DNA from: Flavipsychrobacter sp.
GTDB lineage: Bacteria; Bacteroidota; Bacteroidia; Chitinophagales; Chitinophagaceae
DNA: 64,000 bases
Reading direction: 5' to 3'
Assembly: GCA_041392855.1 (NCBI GenBank)
Contig: JAWKLD010000001.1
Span: forward strand, 792,001 to 856,000
Under the pieces are notes generated by a model, which was given only the letters and a program-made list of their open reading frames with translations, had not been told where the DNA came from and did no database searches. Each line of letters starts with the position of its first letter. The stretch's first letter is position 1. The position numbers and the translations under genes are program-made. Below are positions 25,146-32,604 of the stretch, one piece after another.

Positions 25146-25960
25146 ATTGTTAATGAAAGTGATTCTATCTGCAATTTTAGTATTTCTATATCTTTTACGT
25201 TTATATCATTTGGAAAAGACAAATACGCATGTTTGCCCTCTGTAAGTTTTATGGTTAATTTATCGTGATTTGTTGATTCTGTTAATAGTAATTGGTTGGT
25301 CTGCGTAGTTACAGACGTAGAGGGTGTATTTATTTGCGAATCTTTAACGATAGATTCCTGCTCTTCAATAATAGTGCTATCGTCTTCAATCTCCTCTACT
25401 TTATTGGCTTTAACGGAATTTAAGTATAATATATTCCCGTCCTTAATACATCCTAACTCATTAAGATTTTTTATGAATATAGTAGCGGCTTTGTCTGCGG
25501 CATTACTTTTTATATTGTAATTCCTCACCAATATATTAGCTAGCCCACTTTTGCTTGGCAAGGCTTTATTATTGAACTCATTTATTAAACTTTTATATAA
25601 ATTGGGCTCAAGCAAGCACTCCTTGTATAAATCGTCTACATTTTCATTAGGCAATGGTCTTGATATTTTTTTAAATAGTGCAGAAGGTTTATATCCTTCA
25701 CCTTTTTTCAAATCTAATAAATTGTATTGAACGCAAGAACCGAGAAACATAAGGAATGCACCACCCTTTTTACCTACATTATTAACTATATCTTCTTGTG
25801 GAGTATAAACAACATCGGTAAACTCAGTATCGATGTCTTGCACCAAATCAAAGCATTTATTTATGATATAGGATGGATACGGAGAGCTACGCGTACGCTT
25901 ACTTCGGTACGAACTTGATTCCTCATTTTTGGGTATGTTTTTATCTGTTTCAGTATTCAT
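25142..25960 (-). CDS. Hypothetical passenger protein, possible target of small RNA 2
   Basis: 272 residues, no signal peptide or membrane segment. The N-terminus is low-complexity and charged (ESSSYRSKRTRSS). PYPSYIINKCFDLVQDIDTEF begins a helical region that resembles winged-helix DUF5343-type domains (weak impression), with repeated helix-turn elements around residues 65-175 (GGAFLMFLGSCVQYNLL, KAATIFIKNLNELGCI). A Ser/Thr-rich linker precedes a short final domain (DKLTIKLTEGKHAYLSFP). The gene has a good promoter and a leader of about 20 nt that is complementary to small RNA 2. Its stop codon overlaps the terminator of that RNA. Function unknown. Confidence 0.65.
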   Translation of the reverse strand: MNTETDKNIPKNEESSSYRSKRTRSSPYPSYIINKCFDLVQDIDTEFTDVVYTPQEDIVNNVGKKGGAFLMFLGSCVQYNLLDLKKGEGYKPSALFKKISRPLPNENVDDLYKECLLEPNLYKSLINEFNNKALPSKSGLANILVRNYNIKSNAADKAATIFIKNLNELGCIKDGNILYLNSVKANKVEEIEDDSTIIEEQESIVKDSQINTPSTSVTTQTNQLLLTESTNHDKLTIKLTEGKHAYLSFPNDINVKDIEILKLQIESLSLTI

Positions 25961-25987
25961 TGATATAATCTTTAAATTTTAGCATTG

Positions 25988-26017
25988 TAAAGATATGTGT
26001 TTTTTTATGTTGCAAAC
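25988..26017 (-). promoter_or_regulatory. Promoter of the passenger gene at 25142-25960
   Basis: On the minus strand: TTTG (26014-26017), 18-bp spacer, TATCTTTA (25988-25995). Transcription should start near 25981, so the mRNA would begin with about the 16 nt complementary to small RNA 2. The spacer length equals that of the small RNA 2 promoter. Confidence 0.6.
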
Positions 26018-26143
26018 AAATATTTATCCTTAACTATCTCAATAAATGCTGAAAGCACTTACTGTAAAGGCTATAAATTTTGGAATGATATAGATTGATG
26101 AAAAAATCTACGCTTATTATTAGGTAGTTAACGGGACAAGTTG

Positions 26144-26151
26144 TATATTTG
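26144..26151 (+). promoter_or_regulatory. -7 promoter element (TATATTTG) of the transposase gene
   Basis: Exact TAnnTTTG match 17 bp before the transposase ATG, giving a leader of about 12 nt. GGGACAAG, part of the terminal repeat, recurs just upstream at about 26133-26140, which could allow transposase binding at its own promoter. Confidence 0.5.
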
Positions 26152-26168
26152 TATCACAAACTAATCAA

Positions 26169-27089
26169 ATGCAAAGCCAGTTCAAGAACTTACAACAGCT
26201 ATTAGACTTCTTCAAAGACGAGGACTTTTGTAAAGAGTGGTACGCTCAACAGCGTTGGGGAGGCAATCCTGCTTGCCCTCATTGTGGTTGCATCAACCCG
26301 TATGTAACTAATAGAGGTTATAAGTGCCGTGAAAAGACTTGTCATAAGAAGTTCAGCGTAACCGTTGGCACTATCTTTGAAAACTCTAAAATCGGTCTTA
26401 GAACTTGGTTTGCTGCTATGTTCCTTTGCACTACATCTAAGAAAGGTGTAAGTAGCATACAATTATCAGAAACATTGGGTATTACACAAAAATCAGCATG
26501 GTTTGTATTACACCGTATTCGTGAAATGCTAAAAGACAATAGCACTGACCAGTTGACTGGTGAAGTTGAGATTGATGAAACTTACATTGGTGGTAAGGAG
26601 CGTAACAAACATAAATCAAAGCGTAAAAGAGTAAACGGTTATACTGGCAAAACTCCTATGGTAGGTCTATTGCAGCGTAATGGTAATATGGTATTACGTC
26701 CTGTTACTACAGGTTATGCTAACGGTGCTGCAATAAAACCAATAGTACGTGAGATTGTAAGCAAAGATGCTACCATAATAACAGACGGGTTTGGTGCTTA
26801 TAGTGGTTTACATAAAGAGTTCAAACAACATGAGATTGTAAACCATGAAAAAGAGGAATATGTAAGAGGTAAATTCCATACAAACTCTATTGAGGGCTTT
26901 TGGTCAATCTTAAAGCGTGGTATCTATGGTATATATCATAGTGTATCAGTAAAGCACCTAAACAACTATTGTAGTGAGTTTGGATATAGATATAATACTC
27001 GTGATTTAACAAGCGTAGAACGCTTTAAAAATGCTGTATTAAAGGTCTCTAATACACGTGTTACTTATAAAGAGTTAATAAGAAAATAA
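26169..27089 (+). CDS. IS1595-family transposase (ISXO2-like)
   Basis: 306 residues, normal length. The N-terminal zinc ribbon has C36, C39, C53 and C58 (CPHCG ... CREKTC). A helix-turn-helix-like stretch SETLGITQKSAWFVLHRI follows at about 100-117. The catalytic ISXO2-like domain shows D136 in EIDETYIGGKE, D206 in ITDGFGAYSGL, and the H-T-N-S-I-E-G block (N239, E242) in the third acidic position region, as expected for DDE/DDN enzymes of this family. It is intact and probably functional. It sits in the middle of the element whose ends it should recognise, rather than in a minimal 1-kb IS. Confidence 0.95.
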   Translation: MQSQFKNLQQLLDFFKDEDFCKEWYAQQRWGGNPACPHCGCINPYVTNRGYKCREKTCHKKFSVTVGTIFENSKIGLRTWFAAMFLCTTSKKGVSSIQLSETLGITQKSAWFVLHRIREMLKDNSTDQLTGEVEIDETYIGGKERNKHKSKRKRVNGYTGKTPMVGLLQRNGNMVLRPVTTGYANGAAIKPIVREIVSKDATIITDGFGAYSGLHKEFKQHEIVNHEKEEYVRGKFHTNSIEGFWSILKRGIYGIYHSVSVKHLNNYCSEFGYRYNTRDLTSVERFKNAVLKVSNTRVTYKELIRK

Positions 27090-27144
27090 AATCATATAAA
27101 AAATAGATACACCAATTAGTGTACCTATTGAAAGGATAGTTAAG

Positions 27145-27158
27145 CAAAGTGAACTTTG
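27145..27158. promoter_or_regulatory. Palindrome upstream of the 47-codon ORF
   Basis: CAAAGT-GA-ACTTTG, 6-bp arms, 22 bp before the ATG at 27181. It may be an operator or a small RNA hairpin in the leader. Nothing further supports a specific regulator. Confidence 0.35.
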
Positions 27159-27180
27159 TATCTAACTAAAAATATTTTAC

Positions 27181-27324
27181 ATGATTGACTTAACAATCAA
27201 AACATGCGGTTCCCCTGCATGTCCTATCATTGAGGCAAAAGTTACATTTCAACAGGCTTTAGCTATTATTTTGCTTGTAACTGTAACTACTATAAGTGTA
27301 ACGCACTTATTAATGAATAGGTAG
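27181..27324 (+). CDS. Small membrane protein, 47 residues, in the transposon
   Basis: ATG at 27181, TAG at 27322-27324. The N-terminal part has two cysteines (KTCGSPACPIIEAK), followed by one membrane helix (ALAIILLVTVTTISVTHLL). A strong terminator follows 3 bp after the stop, which argues that this is a real transcription unit. C-x4-C might bind metal or form a disulfide. No family recognised. The size and shape recall small regulatory or toxin peptides, but nothing shows this. Confidence 0.5.
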   Translation: MIDLTIKTCGSPACPIIEAKVTFQQALAIILLVTVTTISVTHLLMNR

Positions 27325-27326
27325 AG

Positions 27327-27356
27327 AAAAGGAGGTGTAATAGCCTCCTTTTTTAT
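27327..27356 (+). terminator. Bidirectional terminator inside the transposon
   Basis: AAAAGGAGG / CCTCCTTTT with loop TGTAATAG and six T on the plus strand; the A run gives a T run on the minus strand too. It separates the small ORF (plus) from the two-gene minus-strand unit 27414-28808. Confidence 0.85.
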
Positions 27357-27413
27357 TTATCATTATAGGGGTATATAAGCCATATAAAACACCTAGCCAT
27401 GAGCCTACATAGC

Positions 27414-27758
27414 CTATACAACTTGCTCCGCTTCTTCATGATTAGCTGCTAAGACGTATATATTATTATCAATGTTCTCTAACTTATCAGATAAGTTGAT
27501 AAATAGCTTTATTAATTCTGAAACTCCTAGCATTATCACTAGTATAAACAGTGATATTAGCACTCCTACAATTACCAATACCACGATGCCAAATGTTGAA
27601 TACAAAAGCCTAGGTTCAATATTGTATTTAATGTATTCTAAGTGAGATAAATAAAGTCCGTATGTTGCTACTAATAGTACTGCTACATTTGAAATAAAAA
27701 CTATCCATGCAAAAAAATTAATAGCTTTTGCAATGGTTCTAAGTGCAGAAAATTTCAT
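27414..27758 (-). CDS. Hypothetical two-helix membrane protein (passenger)
   Basis: 114 residues. Two membrane segments: about residues 13-36 (INFFAWIVFISNVAVLLVAT) and 56-82 (GIVVLVIVGVLISLFILVIML). An amphipathic, charged C-terminal tail follows (INLSDKLENIDNNIYVLAANHEEAE). It starts 6 bp after the stop of the exported protein upstream, so the two are probably translated from one mRNA. Function unknown. Confidence 0.6.
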   Translation of the reverse strand: MKFSALRTIAKAINFFAWIVFISNVAVLLVATYGLYLSHLEYIKYNIEPRLLYSTFGIVVLVIVGVLISLFILVIMLGVSELIKLFINLSDKLENIDNNIYVLAANHEEAEQVV

Positions 27759-27764
27759 AATATT

Positions 27765-28808
27765 TTATTTATATAGTTTAATTAGCTTTCCAGATTTATA
27801 AACATGCCGTTTTGTTTCTCCTATTACTTCAATACGGGATGAATAATCAGGCTGTATGTCAATCTTTACCCTGAAATAAGTGCTTTCTGCTTCAATATGT
27901 ACTTTGCCTTTATTTTGACTATACTTGGTTATATCGCCTCTAAAATTAATGTCAGGATAATTAGGGTTGAATGATGGTACTAATACCAATCCTAGTATTC
28001 CATTTTGCTTATCAATAGCATAAGACGCAACAGGCCACATATTAGATAATGGATAATTCTTTGTTAGGTTTGGTGTTATTCGAGTATATGTACCACCACT
28101 ATATGTATAGTGGTCTTTATTTAGCTGTTTTAATGATTGAATAATAGCCTCCCTTTCTGCTATATATTTGTCAAGTATAGTGTTACTTTCATGTTTTTTA
28201 GGCGGGTTAGGGTTTATTAATTGAGGTCTATCTTCAGGGGATAATTCATTAAGGTGATAAATCTTAGTAGTATCATTTCCTACATAGCTATACCCCTCTA
28301 TTTTATTTAATCTGTCTTTTTGGTAAAACTTATAATTATAAAATGAAGGGTAGTTATTTATTCTTACCTCAAATGAATCATGCCCGTATATAGATAAACT
28401 TCCGTCTATAATGTCATCTAATTCCTTGTTGTTTTCAATTTTCTTGAAATAATAATCAACCTCTATAATATTGCTATTTTTTACTTGGGTAGCCCCAGTA
28501 ACTTTATATCCTGAATAAATTATACGTTGATTATTATTCTCTGGGTCTGCAAGTGCTAAAAATATAGTTTTATTCAACCTATCTACTAAACAAATAGAAG
28601 ACCCCTTCACTTGTTTTACAAAGTCGATGGTTCTTTGTTCCTGATTTAATTTAGTAACCGTTGCAGATTGGTAATAATAATTGTCTTGTAATATTGAACT
28701 ATTAAAAAAATCAGCGATTGCCTTATCGCTATCAATAATGTAGCTATTTGTTTGACAAAAGGAAATAAAAGGTAACACCACTAATAGCAATGCTAGTAGC
28801 TGTTTCAT
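27765..28808 (-). CDS. Hypothetical exported protein (passenger)
   Basis: 347 residues with a signal peptide (MKQLLALLLVVLPFISFCQ; the C-Q at the end could also be read as a weak lipobox). The mature part is beta-rich with many aromatic residues (QDNYYYQSATVTKL, NYPSFYNYKFYQKDRL, HYTYSGGTYTRITPN). The C-terminus has a run of short strands ending KSGKLIKLYK. No T9SS signal. No family recognised. First gene of a two-gene unit with the membrane protein at 27414; a complex inverted repeat lies upstream. Confidence 0.6.
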   Translation of the reverse strand: MKQLLALLLVVLPFISFCQTNSYIIDSDKAIADFFNSSILQDNYYYQSATVTKLNQEQRTIDFVKQVKGSSICLVDRLNKTIFLALADPENNNQRIIYSGYKVTGATQVKNSNIIEVDYYFKKIENNKELDDIIDGSLSIYGHDSFEVRINNYPSFYNYKFYQKDRLNKIEGYSYVGNDTTKIYHLNELSPEDRPQLINPNPPKKHESNTILDKYIAEREAIIQSLKQLNKDHYTYSGGTYTRITPNLTKNYPLSNMWPVASYAIDKQNGILGLVLVPSFNPNYPDINFRGDITKYSQNKGKVHIEAESTYFRVKIDIQPDYSSRIEVIGETKRHVYKSGKLIKLYK

Positions 28809-28810
28809 AA

Positions 28811-28968
28811 TTGTGGTTATTTTGAGTTAAAAAATAGCGTAGCCGATATTCTTATGCTACTCAAGGCTAACCACAGCCTACATTGCAAAAAGACACAGCT
28901 ACGCCAATACAGGCGTACCATATGACCATACTTTGCAATGCTTCTCATTTGTGGTTATTCAGAGTAGC
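28811..28968. repeat. Nested inverted-repeat structure with competing arms
   Basis: Four concentric pairs: GCTACTC (28856-28862)/GAGTAGC (28962-28968), TAACCACA (28868-28875)/TGTGGTTA (28950-28957), CATTGCAAA (28881-28889)/TTTGCAATG (28932-28940), TACGCC (28900-28905)/GGCGTA (28912-28917). A second copy of the outer arm, TTGTGGTTA-TT-TTGAGT at 28811-28827, can pair instead with 28859-28875. It lies between divergent passenger genes. It could be a structured RNA, a leader switch, a recombination or origin-like site, or a small dead element. Confidence 0.7.
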
Positions 28969-29071
28969 AAGTACGATTAACGATACTACACAACAAATGT
29001 AACAACTATTGAAATACTATTTAGGGTGTTTATACTCTATTTTATGAAATATACTAACTGTATTTTTCGGC

Positions 29072-29629
29072 ATGGAGAACCGAATAATTGCAAATCATGA
29101 GGATATGAGAAGTAAGCTTGACCTCATACTAAAGCTATTGTATAAACATTCCCATATTAACGAATCAATATGCATAGAAACATTATTACATAAAGCCCAA
29201 CAAGAAGATAAATCGTTTTCAAAAGATGGAGCTTCCGAAATACTAAATCAAATATTAGTCAAACTATTGAAGGACGGATACGCAACAATATATTACATGT
29301 CAACTCCAATTGATGAACTATGTTTTACCGATTGGATAATAACATTAGAAGGTATCGCATATCATGGAGAAGGAGGATATACAGGCAAGTATAATAGCAG
29401 AAAACTGTTAAAGTTTAAAGATATTTCTGTTATTGCGTTAACATTACTTATAGGGGTAGCGACTGTATATACTTCATGGCTTCAGTATGGGTTGCAGAAG
29501 AAAGCTTTTCAGGAAGAACAAAATAAACATAATAATTCAGTGCCATCATTACAATTAAAGCCAATGACATCAGACAGCACAATACAATCACCAAAAAATC
29601 AAAACAAAACCACCAAGGGCGTTTCATAA
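29072..29629 (+). CDS. Hypothetical membrane-anchored passenger protein
   Basis: 185 residues. The first 110 residues look like a small helical/winged-helix domain (MRSKLDLILKLLYKHSH, SKDGASEILNQILVKLLKDGYA). Then comes one membrane helix at about 115-135 (DISVIALTLLIGVATVYTSWL), and a polar tail (QKKAFQEEQNKHNNS). No signal peptide, so the N-terminal domain should stay in the cytoplasm. It is the last gene before the right end of the element, with 25 bp between its stop and the inverted repeat. Function unknown. Confidence 0.6.
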   Translation: MENRIIANHEDMRSKLDLILKLLYKHSHINESICIETLLHKAQQEDKSFSKDGASEILNQILVKLLKDGYATIYYMSTPIDELCFTDWIITLEGIAYHGEGGYTGKYNSRKLLKFKDISVIALTLLIGVATVYTSWLQYGLQKKAFQEEQNKHNNSVPSLQLKPMTSDSTIQSPKNQNKTTKGVS

Positions 29630-29654
29630 TCTATTAATTTTTATTAAAATTTAT

Positions 29655-29679
29655 TTGTCCCAAGTAGTATATAGTTCCC
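29655..29679 (-). repeat. Right terminal inverted repeat of the transposon
   Basis: Inverse of 24321-24345 with one mismatch. The 8-bp target repeat TCGTAAGG follows at 29680-29687. Confidence 0.9.
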
Positions 29680-29699
29680 TCGTAAGGAGGGGCTTTTTT
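29677..29699 (+). terminator. Right half of the split htpG terminator, still a hairpin
   Basis: CCCTC-GTAAG-GAGGG followed by GCTTTTTT. Three bases of the left arm (CCC) now come from the transposon end, so the insertion kept a terminator-like fold here. It is 5 bp shorter in stem than the reconstructed original (AAAGCCCCTC/GAGGGGCTTT). Confidence 0.7.
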
Positions 29700-29724
29700 A
29701 TGTGGTATTATGATCGCTTAACTA

Positions 29725-31974
29725 TTATTGAATAGTAAGTTTCTCTTTATGTAGTTGTTCTCTACCGTCACTAATAGTGATTAAGTAAAGACCCGGAGCT
29801 ACATCAGGTAAAGAAAGTGCTCTTTGGTTGTTTAGTAATTCAGCACGTCCTTTATATAGGTTGCCCATATGTTGTCCTTGAATATTGATCAACTCAACAG
29901 TAATATTAGCCTCTTTATCTATAGCAGATGAAAGGTTAACAAAAACATGGTCGTTAGTTGGGTTAGGGAATACTTTAGTTTCACTAGCTTCCATAATGTT
30001 CTTTACAGTAGCGCCATTTTTATAGCTAGAGATACCCGGAGGAGAACTATAATCTTGACAAATCAATTCTACTGGATCGTCATATACGTTTTGAACAATT
30101 GCTGCATTTGCATCCCATAAAACTAACGGGTCGTTGTTTGTGGACGAAGCTACAGCCATTACTTCCTCTTCATAGAATGTAGGGTCGCAGTCATGTTCAG
30201 GGCCACAAGTAAGTGGTGCATCTGGTAAGCTATAAAAATCATTGTCTGCAGCAGTATAAGCAAAACCTAATATATTACTGCCACTACCATCAGGCTGATA
30301 TTTTGGTGTGTACATAATTACCTCATCGTCCCCATTATTAGGATTAGCAAGATTGCTGAAATTTCTAGCAGCAAATTCAGTATTATACCATACAGAATTG
30401 GATAAGCCACCACCTAAGTAAGCGTAGCCACCAGTACCTGTTGTGCTGTTAAAAGAGGTCCATTGACCAGGGTTTGTTGCAGGAGGTGGGATGAACTTTG
30501 GCGTAACTCTAACTTTGTCGCCAGGAGCAGCCCAGTAGTCTACGTGTAAGTCTACCAGAAAGGCGGTCATGTTGCTCATTGATGGTTTGTAGAATGTAAA
30601 ATTACAATCCTCTGTTTGAAACCCTGAGATCAGGAAATGCCCCGTACGTGCAGTTTGTGTGCCAATAGGTGTTTGGCCATAAGTAGGCATGATCTTCATA
30701 CCCCAATATTCTCCATCAATAGTGTACATGGTAGGTGTGGCACTAGGCAGGATGAAAAGGTCTGCATGAAGTCTGTTTACCCACATGCCATATGCAGAGT
30801 AAGGGTATTCTCCTCTGTCTGATATATAGAACTTATTTCCTAGTTGATATTTATAGTTGAATGGTGCAAGTGCATTGCTATGTTCCATTAGTCCGATGCT
30901 GTATTCATTTTCTCCTTGTTCTTCTATCTTTTTAGACATATATGGAAAGTCTGCTTGGATGGCAAGAGTTACAGGGTTCAAAACAAGGTTCATTGCAGCA
31001 CTTCTATTATATTCAGTATTGGGGTCTCCGGGGTTCAGTGGGTTAGGTTGCTCTCCGTTCACACTTCCTGATACCATTACATGGTCGATATACGAACCGG
31101 ATGTGATCCAGTCTAAATGCATGGCTATATCAAAATCATATTGTCTGCCGTTAAAGTCACCAGGGCTAGGTATAATGGTAGTGCCTGTTGAGCGGTAGTT
31201 AAATGTAATATTGCCTAACACGCTTAGCTGATTATTACTAACATCCACAGCTATAACAAATGCTTTTTTGTCGTGTTTATAGTCTGGTTGATTGGGCAAA
31301 GAGGTGTTCTCTGTTGTAGCAGTACCACATATATAAAGTATCTCATAATTATTTGATAAGTAAGTGAACTTTTTATACAATGTATGAGTCGGGTACAACT
31401 CAAAATCTAACAAGCCATTACCGTCACTATTATCCCATATGTCTAACGCGTCTAATACATTACCATATAGGTCTGTTCTCATAACTGTGATAAAGTCGTT
31501 CTGTATATTACCTACCCATGGACAAGGAATACATATGGTTGGCGTAGAGCCATCACGTTCTCTACTTTGGCAAGTAATCAGCATTTCGTCATCAAACCCC
31601 GGTATTTCTACGGCTTCGAGGTCAACTACTTTCATACTGGTTCTATCTATGTTAGGATGAGAGCCTATTCTTGCCAAGTGGTTATAGCTTACTGATGCTA
31701 GTTTGCCTCCTAGTTCATGCATCAAAATATAATGTGCATCGGTTTCGGCACTTGTATAATATATCGTGCCAGCCATAGCAGAGGCATCAGGAGTGGGTTG
31801 AAAAGGGAGGTTGGTAGTATTGTACAACATCTCTGTAGAGTATTGCTTTACATCATCAGTAAAAGGGAAAATTGTTTTCCAGCGGTTGGGAGTTTGTGCT
31901 ATTGATGAATAGCTAACAAAAACGCATAATGCGCCAAGCATACCTTTGGATAGGTATTGGTTTATTCTTTTCAT
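29725..31974 (-). CDS. Large secreted protein with T9SS type A sorting domain
   Basis: 749 residues with a signal peptide ending near SSIAQ. The long N-terminal region has no domain I can name but has repeated short beta segments typical of WD/propeller-like or TolB-like folds (HYILMHELGGKLASVSYN, TVMRTDLYGNVLDALDIWD). The final 80 residues are a type A sorting domain: KVFPNPTNDHVFVNL, ELINIQGQHMGNLYKG, APGLYLITISDG, ending EKLTIQ. Expected to be exported across the outer membrane by the T9SS. Converges with htpG (originally) and the transposon (now). Confidence 0.8.
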   Translation of the reverse strand: MKRINQYLSKGMLGALCVFVSYSSIAQTPNRWKTIFPFTDDVKQYSTEMLYNTTNLPFQPTPDASAMAGTIYYTSAETDAHYILMHELGGKLASVSYNHLARIGSHPNIDRTSMKVVDLEAVEIPGFDDEMLITCQSRERDGSTPTICIPCPWVGNIQNDFITVMRTDLYGNVLDALDIWDNSDGNGLLDFELYPTHTLYKKFTYLSNNYEILYICGTATTENTSLPNQPDYKHDKKAFVIAVDVSNNQLSVLGNITFNYRSTGTTIIPSPGDFNGRQYDFDIAMHLDWITSGSYIDHVMVSGSVNGEQPNPLNPGDPNTEYNRSAAMNLVLNPVTLAIQADFPYMSKKIEEQGENEYSIGLMEHSNALAPFNYKYQLGNKFYISDRGEYPYSAYGMWVNRLHADLFILPSATPTMYTIDGEYWGMKIMPTYGQTPIGTQTARTGHFLISGFQTEDCNFTFYKPSMSNMTAFLVDLHVDYWAAPGDKVRVTPKFIPPPATNPGQWTSFNSTTGTGGYAYLGGGLSNSVWYNTEFAARNFSNLANPNNGDDEVIMYTPKYQPDGSGSNILGFAYTAADNDFYSLPDAPLTCGPEHDCDPTFYEEEVMAVASSTNNDPLVLWDANAAIVQNVYDDPVELICQDYSSPPGISSYKNGATVKNIMEASETKVFPNPTNDHVFVNLSSAIDKEANITVELINIQGQHMGNLYKGRAELLNNQRALSLPDVAPGLYLITISDGREQLHKEKLTIQ

Positions 31975-32604
31975 TTTTGATGGTTTTAGGTTGAAAAAAA
32001 GGAGGTAATCGTATCTATTTTCAGGTGCGTGTATGAAATACGTCAGACGAAGCCGGAGCTATACAGCCGGAATAGAAATAGCATAAAAGAAGTATATGCC
32101 TTAAAGTTCAATGGTGATTTGGTGAACATTTGGTGTTGTTTATAGGCAATACGAATATATTTTTTTTAGTATTAAGAAAAAATTAAATTTCAGATAGCTG
32201 TTTCGTAAAGTATGTATTCTTGCTATAGTAATTTTTGTTGTAGCTACATGAGTTTTTTAAGAATAAAGCGCTGAAAGACATTGCCACCTTAGCTATCAGG
32301 AATTTTAGTAGAAGGTCATGGTAGTGTAATAGATTTTTTGTTGCACTGTTGCACTGTTGCACTGTTGCATGTTGCACTGTTGCATTAGGACTGGTTACTT
32401 TTTTACAACCTCGTCATTTCGACGAACGAGGTACGAGGAGGAGGAATCTATTCTATAAAGATACAGATGTCTCTCTTCGTTCGACATGACACGAATTATT
32501 GTTTCACTATTGCATGTTTCACTGTTGCAACTCGGCAGGTTCTCTTTTTATAATTGGCTGCTTGTTATAAAATATATACCTTCATTAATATTAAAACCTT
32601 TCAT
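31975..32604. other. Intergenic region with mosaic repeats
   Basis: 630 bp without a gene. It holds octamer repeats (32341-32384), the sequence GACTGGTTACTTTTTT (32389-32404) and CGTCATTTCGACGAACGAGG-type DNA (32408-32495), all of which recur in inverted orientation beyond the next gene. No coding signal is seen. Confidence 0.7.
32341..32384. repeat. Octamer tandem repeat (TTGCACTG), about five copies
   Basis: Three perfect TTGCACTG units, one TTGCATG, another TTGCACTG and a final TTGCA. The reverse complement (CAGTGCAA) array is found three times downstream of the following gene. Confidence 0.85.

Larger units (their letters stand above)
24321..29679 (+). mobile_element. IS1595-family transposon with passenger genes, 5,359 bp
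   Basis: Ends are 25-bp inverted repeats (24321-24345 and 29655-29679) that begin GG and differ at one base; 22 inner bases are identical. The element is flanked by 8-bp direct repeats TCGTAAGG at 24313-24320 and 29680-29687, the duplication size known for IS1595 family members. Removing the element and one repeat restores a perfect hairpin, AAAGCCCCTC-GTAAG-GAGGGGCTTT plus T run, the natural terminator of htpG. Inside are the IS1595 transposase, five other protein genes, a small ORF, two predicted small RNAs and a nested inverted repeat. IS1595 relatives with passenger genes are known; this cargo is not one I recognise. Confidence 0.9.

Noticed and set aside
24816..25960. A retron (structured RNA next to a gene)
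   Set aside because: No reverse transcriptase motif (such as YADD) is in any neighbouring protein.
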